From: Gemmatimonas aurantiaca
Lineage (GTDB): Bacteria; Gemmatimonadota; Gemmatimonadetes; Gemmatimonadales; Gemmatimonadaceae
Reading direction: 5' to 3'
DNA: 64,000 bases
NCBI RefSeq assembly: GCF_037190085.1
Contig: NZ_JBBCJO010000011.1
Location: 124,001 to 188,000 of the forward strand
Part shown: piece by piece, positions 32,590-40,838 of the stretch
Layout of the letters: every line of letters begins with the position of its first letter
Position numbering within the stretch: the stretch's first letter is position 1
Notes under the pieces: model-generated
What the model saw: only the letters and a program-made list of their open reading frames with translations
Told to the model about the DNA's origin: nothing
Database searches by the model: none
Program-made: the position numbers and the translations under genes

Positions 32590-34644
32590 ATGGCGACATC
32601 GATCAACAACTTCAGCGGACTGAGCAGCGGCGTTCAGTGGAATGATCTCGTCGACGCGACGATTTCGGCCATGGAGGCTCGAAACGTCACGCCCATCACC
32701 GAGCGGATTTCGCTGCAGACCAAGCAGCAGGATGCCTGGAAGAAGCTGCAAACGCTTGTCCAGGATCTGAATTCGGCGGCACTGGCCGTACGCAAAGCGG
32801 GCTTCGGTGGATACACGGCGACCGTCCCCACCAGTGCCTCGAGCGGACGCAGTCTGCTCACGGCCACGGCGTCGAATACGGCGACCAGTGGCCGGTATCG
32901 CGTCGAGGTCCAGCAGGTCGCCGACACGGCGAAGCTGGGTGGCGGGTCGGTGGCCGACACCAGCGCGGCCCGTGGTCTCGACGGGACCTTTTCCATCAAC
33001 GGCGCCACGATCACCGTGGATGCCGCGGATTCCCTGTCGGGCATTCGCGACAAGATCAATGCTGCCAACGTGGGCGTGACCGCTTCCATCATCTCGGAAG
33101 GGGGCACGGCCGGACGTCTGGTCATCACGGCCAAGTCGTCGGGAGCCAGTGGTCTCGATCTCGCCGATGGTACCAATGGCATCGCGCGCGAACTCGGGTT
33201 CGTCGATTCGCGTTCCAGGCCGATCTCCTCGTCCACCGCGGCGGCGGCCGTCGCGCTCGGGATGTCGGTGTATCCACAACCCGCGTCGATTCGCGTGGGT
33301 GACAAGATCATCGTCGCCGACCTGGCCAACCAATCCATCGCGCAGATCGCGGCCAAGATCAATGCGGCCGGTGGATCGGCGAGCGTGGAAGCCGAAACCT
33401 ATGGCGACGAGACGCGCTACCGACTCGTGACCGATGGCAATGTCACCGCTGTGGGTGGGGATCCCGATTCCCAGGCGGTGATCGATGCCCTCGGTTTCGC
33501 AGCCGGCAAGGCCGGCACCGTGGCGCAGACCGTGCAGACCGCCGCCTTCACCAGCAGCAGCGATGGCGTCGCGACGGCCGGGACGTCGCTGGCGGGGCTC
33601 AAGGTCGATGGCACGTCGGCCAACCTGAACGTGGGCGACGCGATCAACATCCGCGGCACACGCGCCGATGGCACGGTCGTCACCTATGGACTGGTCGTGC
33701 AGGCCGGCGACACCATGCAGACGCTGCTCGATCGTATCAACGACACGAGCTCGGGCTTCGGTTCGGGGACACGTACGGCCACCGCGCAGCTGGGTGACGA
33801 TGGACGCATCCGTCTCACCGACGACACCGGTGGGGCATCGCGCCTGTCGCTGTCACTCACCGTGACCCACGCCGATGGCAGTACGGGGTCGCTCGGCGCC
33901 ACCAGCACCACGGTGAGCGGGCGCAGTCGCCAGTTGCAGGAAGGGCGCGATGCCATCTTCCTCGTCGACGGCCAGCAGTTCACACGCTCCAGCAACACCA
34001 TCGCCGATGCCGTGCCCGGGCTGACGCTCAATCTGCTGACCGCCGAACCGGGAACGACGGTGGATGTCGCCGTCGATCGCGACGTGCAGTCGTCGGTGGA
34101 TGCCACGAAGAAGCTGGTGGATGCGTACAACGCGATCCGCACCTTCTACGATGAGCAGCGGGCCGTGGATGCGCCGCTCTACGCCGACAGTTCGCTGCGT
34201 CGTGTGGTGAACACCATGACCGAAGCGTTGCGCACCGACGTTTCGGACAATTCGACGTACAGCCGCGGGGTGCATGTCGGGCTGGTCCTCGACCGCAACG
34301 GCATGCTCACCTTCAATCAGGACGCGTTCAAGAAGGCGCTCGCCGACAAACCCGACGAGGTGGAAACGCTGTTCGGATTCTCGGGACTTGGCGCGGCCTT
34401 CGTCTCGGCCACCGATTCCGTCACGCAGTTCGGGACGGGGGCGATCAGCACCCAGCTCAACAGCCTGGCCGAGAGCAAGGACCGGTTGCGCAACCGCGAG
34501 ACCGAGGAGAAGGCCCGCCTCGAATTGCGGCGTGAACAGCTCATTCTCCGCTACACCCAGATGGAAGAGGCGATGACCCGGCTCACGTCACAGAGCAACT
34601 CGCTGCTTTCCAGCATTCAGGGACTTCAGGGGAACACGCGCTAG
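32590..34644 (+). CDS. fliD: Flagellar filament cap protein FliD
   Basis: FliD caps the filament and folds incoming flagellin. The 684-residue product has the FliD_N block (FSGLSSGVQWNDLVDATISAME, then LQTKQQDAWKKLQTLVQDL), a long variable middle, and FliD_C ending in a coiled coil (RLELRREQLILRYTQMEEAMTRLTSQSNSLLSSI split). It is longer than enteric FliD, with duplicated-looking D2/D3 segments (for example two repeats around SGIRDKINAAN and QTLLDRINDTS). It lies 85 bases after fliC, beyond a hairpin, and before fliS. Confidence 0.94.
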   Translation: MATSINNFSGLSSGVQWNDLVDATISAMEARNVTPITERISLQTKQQDAWKKLQTLVQDLNSAALAVRKAGFGGYTATVPTSASSGRSLLTATASNTATSGRYRVEVQQVADTAKLGGGSVADTSAARGLDGTFSINGATITVDAADSLSGIRDKINAANVGVTASIISEGGTAGRLVITAKSSGASGLDLADGTNGIARELGFVDSRSRPISSSTAAAAVALGMSVYPQPASIRVGDKIIVADLANQSIAQIAAKINAAGGSASVEAETYGDETRYRLVTDGNVTAVGGDPDSQAVIDALGFAAGKAGTVAQTVQTAAFTSSSDGVATAGTSLAGLKVDGTSANLNVGDAINIRGTRADGTVVTYGLVVQAGDTMQTLLDRINDTSSGFGSGTRTATAQLGDDGRIRLTDDTGGASRLSLSLTVTHADGSTGSLGATSTTVSGRSRQLQEGRDAIFLVDGQQFTRSSNTIADAVPGLTLNLLTAEPGTTVDVAVDRDVQSSVDATKKLVDAYNAIRTFYDEQRAVDAPLYADSSLRRVVNTMTEALRTDVSDNSTYSRGVHVGLVLDRNGMLTFNQDAFKKALADKPDEVETLFGFSGLGAAFVSATDSVTQFGTGAISTQLNSLAESKDRLRNRETEEKARLELRREQLILRYTQMEEAMTRLTSQSNSLLSSIQGLQGNTR

Positions 34645-34651
34645 CCGATAC
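34644..34651 (+). promoter_or_regulatory. Probable sigma-28 -10 element upstream of fliS
   Basis: GCCGATAC followed by TCC, identical to the -10 elements of other late promoters here. The -35 region (around 34624) is poor, so strength is uncertain. Confidence 0.45.
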
Positions 34652-34655
34652 TCCA

Positions 34656-34683
34656 GAGCGGGTGACCGAACGATCACCCGCTC
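34656..34683 (+). terminator. Hairpin between fliD and fliS
   Basis: A perfect 10-bp stem, GAGCGGGTGA with TCACCCGCTC, 8-base loop. It ends fliD or attenuates read-through into fliS; it would also sit in the leader of any transcript from the -10 element just upstream. Confidence 0.6.
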
Positions 34684-34711
34684 CGATCCACGTCTTTCCC
34701 CATCAGATCGC

Positions 34712-35110
34712 ATGTCTTACGCGTCGCAGATGGCGAGCTACCGCGAAATGGAAATCCATGCCGCGTCCCCCGAAAAGCTCGTCTGCATCGTCTTCGAGCA
34801 GTTGGTCATCAATCTCGAACGGGCCCGTATCGCGATGGAGCGGAAGGATATCGAGTTGCGGGTGGTGTCGCTGAACCGTTCCCGTGGCATCGTCACGGAG
34901 CTGCTGACCACTCTCGATCTCGAGAAGGGCGGTCCGGTCGCCGATCAGTTGGCGGCCCTGTACGAATTCATGCTGTACGAGCTTGTCGACATCGGCCGAC
35001 GGGGTGATACGGTCACGATGAAGAAGCTCGTGAACATCGCGACGCTGCTGCGCGATGGCTTCCTTGGCGCGGCGCAGCAGCTTGCCGCTCAGCGACTGAA
35101 GACGGCGTGA
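34712..35110 (+). CDS. fliS: Flagellin export chaperone FliS
   Basis: FliS binds the flagellin C-terminus and prevents premature polymerisation. The 132-residue helical product begins MSYASQMASYREMEIHAASPEKLV, the usual FliS start with the conserved Tyr, and has VSLNRSRGIVTELLTTLDLEKGG in the middle. Its stop overlaps the next start by 4 bp (GTGA). Order fliC, fliD, fliS is canonical. Confidence 0.93.
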   Translation: MSYASQMASYREMEIHAASPEKLVCIVFEQLVINLERARIAMERKDIELRVVSLNRSRGIVTELLTTLDLEKGGPVADQLAALYEFMLYELVDIGRRGDTVTMKKLVNIATLLRDGFLGAAQQLAAQRLKTA

Positions 35111-35610
35111 CCTTCTCCGCATTTGCCGGAACGCTCGACGCCCGGCGTCGGCGCTCCGATTCGATCTCCGAACCGCGCCGTCGGGCGGCCGCGCAGCAGG
35201 CATTGTCGCTGTGTGCCAGCGCCGACGCACTGGCGCGCGAAGCCGACCGGGCGATGGAGGCGGATGCCCATCGTCTGATGGCTCTGCTCGAGCAGCGCGA
35301 CGAACTGCTGCAGGATCTCGCGGAACAACTCGCGATCCTGCGTCACGAGCGCCCCACGGCGGACAGTGCGCTGTTTGCCGCCACGGAGCGGATCGTCGAC
35401 GAAGCCGACGCCCTCGTGGCCGAGGTGTGCTCGGCGCTCACGACCTCACACCGGATCACGGTGGACCTGGCGGCCCGCGTGGCGCGCCGTGCGGAGGAAA
35501 TCCGCGCTGAACTGGATGCCGTGCAGCGTGCGGCCCATGCGACCCAGGGATATGCGACGAGCGGATACGTCTCGACGTCGCAGCCGCGGCTCGTGGATCG
35601 GGTGCGGTAG
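35107..35610 (+). CDS. FlgN/FliT-like flagellar export chaperone (tentative)
   Basis: A 167-residue, almost wholly helical protein beginning with GTG that overlaps fliS by 4 bp. The heptad-rich core (RLMALLEQRDELLQDLAEQLAIL, TERIVDEADALVAEVCSAL) resembles FlgN or FliT chaperones, which serve FlgK/FlgL or FliD. Sequence identity to either is too low for me to choose. Position directly after fliS favours FliT or FlgN. Confidence 0.6.
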   Translation: MTFSAFAGTLDARRRRSDSISEPRRRAAAQQALSLCASADALAREADRAMEADAHRLMALLEQRDELLQDLAEQLAILRHERPTADSALFAATERIVDEADALVAEVCSALTTSHRITVDLAARVARRAEEIRAELDAVQRAAHATQGYATSGYVSTSQPRLVDRVR

Positions 35611-35626
35611 GCGCGAGGAATAGATC

Positions 35627-35962
35627 ATGCCTTCCAACATCCTTTCCGAGTCCGGTCCGGAACGGTTCGGCCAGCTGTTGCAGGAGAAGCTGGACGAACT
35701 GGACGCGGCGGCCGAGCAGGAAATGCTGTTGGCGTTCGATGAAGTGGAGCAGCTCCGTCTGCGGGCCGCCGTGCTGGCGACACGCGGGGAGTCCCGCCCA
35801 TGGGCTGCCGGTGCGGCAGCCCAGTATCAGCAGGACCAGGTGGCGCCAGAACCGGCGCCCCCGACGCTGGACATCCGGTTTCCCGCCCGTCCGCCCGAGC
35901 GGCGGGAGGAGAAAGCGGTCGGCAGCGCCTCTTCCAGGCGACAGGGACGTCGCGTTCCGTAA
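35627..35962 (+). CDS. Hypothetical protein in the fliD-flgM interval
   Basis: A 111-residue protein with a GAGGAA ribosome-binding site. The first 60 residues are helical and acidic (FGQLLQEKLDELDAAAEQEMLLAFDEVEQL), and the tail is proline/arginine-rich and probably disordered. I recognise no family. It follows the FlgN/FliT-like gene by 16 bases and precedes flgM. A small chaperone or assembly factor is possible. Confidence 0.6.
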   Translation: MPSNILSESGPERFGQLLQEKLDELDAAAEQEMLLAFDEVEQLRLRAAVLATRGESRPWAAGAAAQYQQDQVAPEPAPPTLDIRFPARPPERREEKAVGSASSRRQGRRVP

Positions 35963-35981
35963 CCGGGAATACCTACCCCGG

Positions 35982-36009
35982 TAAAGTTACCGGGTCGGGA
36001 TGCCGATAG
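35982..36009 (+). promoter_or_regulatory. Sigma-28 type promoter for flgM-cheY-cheZ
   Basis: TAAAGTTA, 12 bases, GCCGATAG, near-perfect against TAAAGTTT-N11-GCCGATAA. The -35 lies inside an 8-bp inverted repeat, CCCGGTAA/TTACCGGG (35977-35994), which could be an operator or terminate the upstream unit. Predicted start is about 20 bases before flgM. Confidence 0.75.
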
Positions 36010-36034
36010 TCCTCAAGTGAGGAGGAGGACCCTT

Positions 36035-36319
36035 ATGAAGATCAACAGTTACATCGACTCCCTGCGGACGCCGCCGGCCAATCAGACGGCCACGCCGCGT
36101 CCGGCCCAGGAAGTCGCGCAGGCCCCGGCCACGCGGCCGGTCAAGTCCGATTCGGTGCAGATCTCGGATGCCGGACGGCGGATGAACGCGGAGCAGCGCG
36201 ACGCCCTCGATCCGGACCGTGTGGCCGAATTGCGGCAGAAAGTCTTGTCCGGTGCCTACAACACCCTCGATGTGGTGGACCAGGTGGCCCGACGCATTCT
36301 CACACGCGGCGACCTGTAG
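36035..36319 (+). CDS. flgM: Anti-sigma-28 factor FlgM
   Basis: FlgM holds the flagellar sigma factor inactive until hook completion, when it is exported. The 94-residue product has the family pattern: a disordered N-terminus, SDSVQISDAGRRM at about residues 45-57, and a C-terminal helix pair (RVAELRQKVLSGAYNTLDVVDQVARRIL) that binds the sigma factor. I chose the ATG at 36035-36037, after a GGAGGAGGA ribosome-binding site; an upstream GTG at 36017 overlaps that site. Its own promoter is sigma-28 type, giving feedback. Confidence 0.92.
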   Translation: MKINSYIDSLRTPPANQTATPRPAQEVAQAPATRPVKSDSVQISDAGRRMNAEQRDALDPDRVAELRQKVLSGAYNTLDVVDQVARRILTRGDL

Positions 36320-36361
36320 TCGTCACGTCTCTCATTCCGGCCTGCTCAGGAGATTGGCGGC

Positions 36362-36733
36362 ATGAAGTTCCTTGTGGTGGACGACTCGGCGACCATGCGT
36401 CGCATCGTCATCAACTCGCTGCAGCGTATCGGGTTCAACGATACGGTGGAAGCGGGCGACGGGCAGGAAGCGCTGGCCAAGTTCGACAGCTCCATCAAGT
36501 TCATCATCACCGACTGGAACATGCCGAACATGACCGGCACCGAGTTCACGAAGGTGCTGCGTTCGCGTGATGATGGCCGTCACGTCCCTGTGCTCATGGT
36601 GACCGCCCGTTCCGTGAAGGAAGACATCCTCACGGCGATGGAAGCAGGCGTCAACAACTACATCGTCAAGCCGTTCACCCCGCAGGTGCTGAAGGAAAAG
36701 ATCGACGCCCTTCTGCCCGCAGCGGCGGCCTGA
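36362..36733 (+). CDS. cheY: Chemotaxis response regulator CheY
   Basis: A stand-alone receiver of 123 residues. It carries the acidic pair DD at residues 7-8 (LVVDDSATMRRI), the phospho-acceptor Asp in ITDWNMPNMTG, the Thr/Ser switch in MVTARS and the Lys in YIVKPFTP. The match to enteric CheY (WNMPNMDG) is very close. When phosphorylated it binds FliM. AGGAG lies 9 bases before the ATG. It is followed 10 bases later by cheZ. Confidence 0.95.
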   Translation: MKFLVVDDSATMRRIVINSLQRIGFNDTVEAGDGQEALAKFDSSIKFIITDWNMPNMTGTEFTKVLRSRDDGRHVPVLMVTARSVKEDILTAMEAGVNNYIVKPFTPQVLKEKIDALLPAAAA

Positions 36734-36743
36734 GGACCGAACA

Positions 36744-37421
36744 ATGACCAGTGCGCGTGCGCATGAAGTGTTGTACGAATCCGAGGCCGCGCTCCGCCTC
36801 GTCGATCAGGAGCTGACAGGCCTGCACGACGCGCGTGACGTGAGCCCTGTGCCACCCACCATTTCCCTCGCCGACTTGCCGAACATTCTCGAGCAGGCGA
36901 ACGCGCAGATTCTCAATGTCCTTGCCCGTCTCCGGGAGAGTCGCGCCGCCCTGCAGACGACCGCGCTGGAGCGCCTCCAGACGACGCACGAAAAGATCCG
37001 TGAAGTGACCACCGCCACCGAAGATGCGGCGATCAACATCATGGATGCCTGTGATCGGGCCACGCAGATGGTGGACGAGCTCGACACGATCGATTCGGAA
37101 GACGCGCCGGACCGGGAGAAGGCCGCGGGTATCCGGGCGACCCTGCGCGACGAACTGTTCCTGATGATGGGTGCCCTGCAGTTCCAGGACATCACGTCTC
37201 AGCAGCTGGCGCATGCCTCGTCGGTGCTGGTGGATATGGAGGAGCGTCTGCTGGAAGTGGCGCGTCTCTTCGATCACAACGTCGATACGTCGCATTCCCT
37301 GCGGTCTGGCAGCGCGCCCGACGAGAAGACGTACGATCCGAACGCGACGACGAAAAACGCCGAGGGCCGTCAGGCGCTCGCCGACGAGTTGTTCACGAGC
37401 ATCAAGGCGCCGGCCGCGTAA
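36744..37421 (+). CDS. cheZ: CheY-P phosphatase CheZ
   Basis: CheZ dephosphorylates CheY-P. The 225-residue helical product has the active-site block ALQFQDITSQQL, keeping the Asp and Gln that correspond to the catalytic D143/Q147 of enteric CheZ (DLTGQ there, DITSQ here). Its C-terminal tail ADELFTSIKA resembles the CheY-binding peptide. It directly follows cheY and ends at a hairpin terminator. CheZ is best known from Proteobacteria; here it coexists with CheX and CheD. Confidence 0.88.
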   Translation: MTSARAHEVLYESEAALRLVDQELTGLHDARDVSPVPPTISLADLPNILEQANAQILNVLARLRESRAALQTTALERLQTTHEKIREVTTATEDAAINIMDACDRATQMVDELDTIDSEDAPDREKAAGIRATLRDELFLMMGALQFQDITSQQLAHASSVLVDMEERLLEVARLFDHNVDTSHSLRSGSAPDEKTYDPNATTKNAEGRQALADELFTSIKAPAA

Positions 37422-37447
37422 TCCCCCCGGTTATGCGTTGGCCCCGC

Positions 37448-37478
37448 GCGGCCCGTTCCCAGAAGGAGCGGGCCGTGC
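37448..37478 (+). terminator. Hairpin terminator after cheZ
   Basis: Stem CGGCCCGTTCC with GGAGCGGGCCG (37449-37475) around a short CAGAA loop, with one G-U pair, 27 bases after the cheZ stop. No clear T-run follows. Confidence 0.65.
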
Positions 37479-37509
37479 GTGCGTCTGGGGCTGGCCTCTG
37501 GGATCTGGC

Positions 37510-37850
37510 CTCTGGCCTCAGATCTTCAGACGGGGTCAGAGGTCAGAAATCAGTAGGCCAGAACTGAGATGGATATAGAGGAATGAGAAATCAGATGACC
37601 TACGAGATGAGAGGTCGGAGCACTTCGTCCGCAGGTGGGGTGCTGACGCGATGCCGCGGCGTTTTGCGGGGCGCCCGGGCCGCAGGCCCGGCCAGCGAGG
37701 CCGGTGGTGCACACGGCCCTTTCGACCGTCAGTGCTCAGACTTCTGACCTCGTGGTTGTCTGATCTCTCATCATTCGATCGCCGTCCGAGTTCTGACTTG
37801 CTGATCTCTGATTTCTGACTCTGTCTGAGAATCTGCCCTCTGATCTCTGG
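37510..37850 (+). mobile_element. MITE-like palindromic element, copy A
   Basis: An approximately 340-bp non-coding element with long imperfect inverted ends rich in TCAGA/TCTGA words. The left end is TTCAGACGGGGTCAGAGG followed by ATCAGTAGG and CAGAACTGAGA. The right end is its complement with substitutions. The GC-rich core contains GCGTTTTGCGGGGCGC and CGACCGTCAGTGCTCAGA. Copy B at 59920-60226 has the same ends and core in the opposite orientation. No transposase is encoded. It lies between the cheZ terminator and the cheA promoter. Confidence 0.75.
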
Positions 37851-37857
37851 CGATGTG

Positions 37858-37885
37858 TAAACCCCGGCCGCGTTCCGGCCGATAC
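37858..37885 (+). promoter_or_regulatory. Sigma-28 type promoter for cheA
   Basis: TAAA, 16 bases, GCCGATAC, then TCG. It abuts the end of MITE copy A. The predicted start of transcription (about 37891) coincides with the first ATG of the cheA frame, implying a leaderless message or a later start codon. Confidence 0.7.
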
Positions 37886-37889
37886 TCGA

Positions 37890-40190
37890 ATGAGTCGCGA
37901 GTGCCATGAGCGGTATTCGCAAACCAATGTGTCCTTCGACGATCCACCCGTGTCTCCACTGAATCTCGATGACGCCGCCACGCTGCTGATGCAGCTCGAG
38001 GCGACCGACCTTGCCGATCTGACCGTGCTGCGCGACGCGCTCACCGATCTCGCGTTCGAGAATCGGGTGCCGTTGCGCGCGCAGCCATTCGTCGCGCGCG
38101 CCGCGCGTGTTCTTGGCACCATCGTGAATGGCACCGCCGCCGACGCGCAGGCTGCGTTCGCCGATGTGAGTCAGGCGATCGAAGAGGCCATGAAGGTGGT
38201 GGAAAAAGAAGGTGTGTCACCGGCCCCGGTGGCGCAGGCCATGGCGTCCACCGTCGGGGGCGCAGCGGCAATCGCGATCGCCTCCGGCGCCACGGCTGTC
38301 GTCGATGCCGAGCCGGCCGTATCCGCTAGGACACCGGCGACGCCGGTTCCGGCGGCGGTTTCCGTCGCCGCGCCCGCGTCTGTTCCTCTGCATGCACCCG
38401 CGCGGCAGCGCACCATCGCCGTGGAACAGCTGCCCGACGACGTGGATCGTGATCTGCTCTCCGATTTCATCACGGAGAGCGGGGAATGTGTCACGAACTC
38501 GGAGGCCGCTCTCCTGCAGCTCGAGGAGAACCCGGCCGACGAGGAGGCGGTCAACACGGTATTCCGCGCCTTCCATACGGTGAAGGGTACGTCGGCATTC
38601 CTCGGACTCACGCGCATCGCCGAATTCGCTCACGAGGCGGAATCGCTGCTGAGTCGTGTACGCGATCGTGAGATCGCCTACACGCAGGGCTGCGCCGATC
38701 TGTCGCTGCGGTCGGTGGACATGCTCAAGGATCTCCTGGCGGCGGTGGAGAAGGCGCTGGCCACCGATGGTCGCATCATGCTGCCGGCAGGGTACGATGA
38801 ATTGAAGGACGCGGTGGCCGGCTACGACCCCGCGCGTGATGGCAACGGCGTGGCGCTGTCCCTCTCCGGGGGCGACGACATCTTCCCGCTGGACCGTGCC
38901 ATCGGCGACAGCGAGCACGAGGTGGCGGGCGCCACCGGTCAGACCGCCGGCGCCGGCAACACGAAGGCCCGTACCGAATCGCGCAATGAGTCGAGTGGAG
39001 ACGCCACCATCCGCGTGCGCACCGATCGCCTCGATCGCCTCATCGACATGGTGGGCGAACTCGTGATCGCGCAGTCGATGATCGCCGGTGACGACAGCAT
39101 CGACACCAGCACGCAGCACGAACTGCAGCGCAAGGTGACGCACGCCGGCAAGATCGTGCGCGAACTGCAGGATCTTTCGATGTCGATGCGCATGGTGCCG
39201 CTGCGTCCGACCTTCCAGAAGCTGGCGCGCGTGGTGCGCGACACGGCCTCGAAGGCCGGCAAGACCGTGCAGTTCATCACCGAAGGCGACGATGTCGAAA
39301 TCGATCGCAACATGGTGGACCGCCTCAGCGATCCGCTCGTGCACATGGTCCGCAATGCCGTCGATCACGGCGTGGAGCCGCCGCAGGAGCGTCGCACGAA
39401 CGGCAAGGCGCCCCTGGGCGTGGTGCGTCTGCGCGCCTATCACGCGTCGGGCAACGTCGTCGTCGAACTGATCGACGACGGGCGCGGCCTGCATCGCGAG
39501 AAGATCGTGAAGAAGGCCATCGAGAAGGGGCTCATCGAGACCGAAAAGGGTATGAGCGACAGCGATGTCTTCAACCTCATCTTCGCGCCGGGTTTCTCGA
39601 CCGCGGAGAAGGTCACCGACATCTCCGGTCGGGGAGTCGGCATGGACGTCGTGCGTCGCAATCTCGAAGCCATCCGCGGTCGCATCGACATCATGTCGGC
39701 GCCGGGACAGGGCACGACGTTTTCCATCCGTCTCCCGCTCACGCTCGCCGTCACCGATGGCATGCTGGTGCGTGTGGGCGAGGAACGCTTCATCATCCCG
39801 CTCACACACATCCACATGAGCTTCCGCCCGGAACCGTCGATGATGTCGACGGTGGTGGGCAAGGGCGAGATGGTCCTGTTGCGTGGCGAGCTGATGCCGG
39901 TCGTGCGTCTGCATCGCCTGTTCGATGTGGCGAACGCGGTGCAGTCGCCGCTCGAAGGATTGCTCATGATCGTGGGCGACGGAAACCGTCGCACCGCGCT
40001 GCTCGTGGACGATCTGCTCGGGCAGCAGCAGGTCGTGGCCAAGGCGCTCGGCGACGGGCTCGGCAAGGTGCCGGGTGTCAGCGGCGGCGCGATTCTCGGC
40101 GACGGCCGCGTGGGGCTCATCCTCGACGTCAACGAAACGCTGTCGCTGGTGCAGACCGACGAGCAACCCGCCCGTCGCGTGGCGGCATAG
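37890..40190 (+). CDS. cheA: Chemotaxis histidine kinase CheA
   Basis: CheA phosphorylates CheY and CheB in response to receptors. The 766-residue frame has an HPt domain with the phospho-His at about residue 229 (FRAFHTVKGTSAFLGL). Dimerisation and kinase domains follow (DRLDRLIDMVGELVIAQSMI, HMVRNAVDHGVEPP, DDGRGLHREKI, FSTAEKVTDISGRGVGMDVV), then a CheW-like C-terminus. Upstream of the HPt, residues about 20-110 form an extra helical segment and residues 115-170 an Ala/Pro linker. The start is uncertain: ATG 37890, GTG 37929 or GTG 37950. The next gene, cheW, has its own promoter. Confidence 0.95.
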   Translation: MSRECHERYSQTNVSFDDPPVSPLNLDDAATLLMQLEATDLADLTVLRDALTDLAFENRVPLRAQPFVARAARVLGTIVNGTAADAQAAFADVSQAIEEAMKVVEKEGVSPAPVAQAMASTVGGAAAIAIASGATAVVDAEPAVSARTPATPVPAAVSVAAPASVPLHAPARQRTIAVEQLPDDVDRDLLSDFITESGECVTNSEAALLQLEENPADEEAVNTVFRAFHTVKGTSAFLGLTRIAEFAHEAESLLSRVRDREIAYTQGCADLSLRSVDMLKDLLAAVEKALATDGRIMLPAGYDELKDAVAGYDPARDGNGVALSLSGGDDIFPLDRAIGDSEHEVAGATGQTAGAGNTKARTESRNESSGDATIRVRTDRLDRLIDMVGELVIAQSMIAGDDSIDTSTQHELQRKVTHAGKIVRELQDLSMSMRMVPLRPTFQKLARVVRDTASKAGKTVQFITEGDDVEIDRNMVDRLSDPLVHMVRNAVDHGVEPPQERRTNGKAPLGVVRLRAYHASGNVVVELIDDGRGLHREKIVKKAIEKGLIETEKGMSDSDVFNLIFAPGFSTAEKVTDISGRGVGMDVVRRNLEAIRGRIDIMSAPGQGTTFSIRLPLTLAVTDGMLVRVGEERFIIPLTHIHMSFRPEPSMMSTVVGKGEMVLLRGELMPVVRLHRLFDVANAVQSPLEGLLMIVGDGNRRTALLVDDLLGQQQVVAKALGDGLGKVPGVSGGAILGDGRVGLILDVNETLSLVQTDEQPARRVAA

Positions 40191-40216
40191 AGCAGCATAG
40201 ACCGGCCACATCGTAT

Positions 40217-40244
40217 TGAAGCTCCGCCGCCGGGGCGTCGATAC
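40217..40244 (+). promoter_or_regulatory. Sigma-28 type promoter for cheW-cheR-cheD-cheX-cheB
   Basis: TGAA, 16 bases, GTCGATAC, then TCC. Spacing is the same as in the cheA and flgM promoters. The leader to cheW would be about 47 bases. Confidence 0.6.
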
Positions 40245-40296
40245 TCCAGGGATCGGGCGATGCGCGCCCGCATCTTCAATCTCAATCGAGTTCGCC

Positions 40297-40803
40297 ATGA
40301 GCACGCCGCTCTCGCAGTCCGACAATGCCACCGCCACCCTGTCGCGCGCCGGCAAGTACCTGACGTTCTTTCTCGCGGACGAGGAATACGGCCTCGAGAT
40401 CCTCAAGGTGAGTGAAATCATCGGCATGCAGCCGATCACGCGCGTGCCCCGCATGCCGGAGTTCGTGCGCGGGGTGATCAATCTCCGGGGCAAGGTCATC
40501 CCCATCACCGATCTGCGCAGCAAGTTCGGCATGGATGTGGAGAATGCCGGCGAGAGCTGCATCATCGTCGTGCAGATGAAGGGCGTCCAGACCGGTATCG
40601 TCGTCGATCGCGTGAGCGAAGTGGTGGCGATCGTCGAGGGGGACATCGAGGATGCGCCGGCGTTCGGGGCCGGCATCCACACCGAGTTCCTGCTCGGCAT
40701 CGGCAAAGCCGGTGGCCGCGTGAAGCTGCTGCTCGACATCGACAAGGTGCTCGCCACCTCCGAACTCGCCGCGCTCGAAGCGGCCCAGGCGCACGCCGAC
40801 TGA
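40297..40803 (+). CDS. cheW: Chemotaxis coupling protein CheW
   Basis: CheW links receptors to CheA. The 168-residue product has LTFFLADEEYGLEILKVSEIIG, the conserved ITRVPRMPEFVRGVINLRGKVIPI split across residues 45-70, and LDIDKVL near the end. Start at MSTPLSQ by family length. First gene of a six-gene chemotaxis operon. Confidence 0.95.
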   Translation: MSTPLSQSDNATATLSRAGKYLTFFLADEEYGLEILKVSEIIGMQPITRVPRMPEFVRGVINLRGKVIPITDLRSKFGMDVENAGESCIIVVQMKGVQTGIVVDRVSEVVAIVEGDIEDAPAFGAGIHTEFLLGIGKAGGRVKLLLDIDKVLATSELAALEAAQAHAD

Positions 40804-40838
40804 GTGCGCGGTTTCCACGCCGTTCGCCGGACTTCACC

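Noticed and set aside
37510..37850. CRISPR array from the repeated TCAGA/TCTGA words
   Set aside because: The words are irregularly spaced, arranged as inverted arms around one core, and there are no equal-length spacers or cas genes.
38217..40757. An 846-codon minus-strand open frame opposite cheA and cheW
   Set aside because: It lies wholly opposite well-conserved cheA and cheW and has the Arg/His/Val-rich composition of an antisense shadow in GC-rich DNA.
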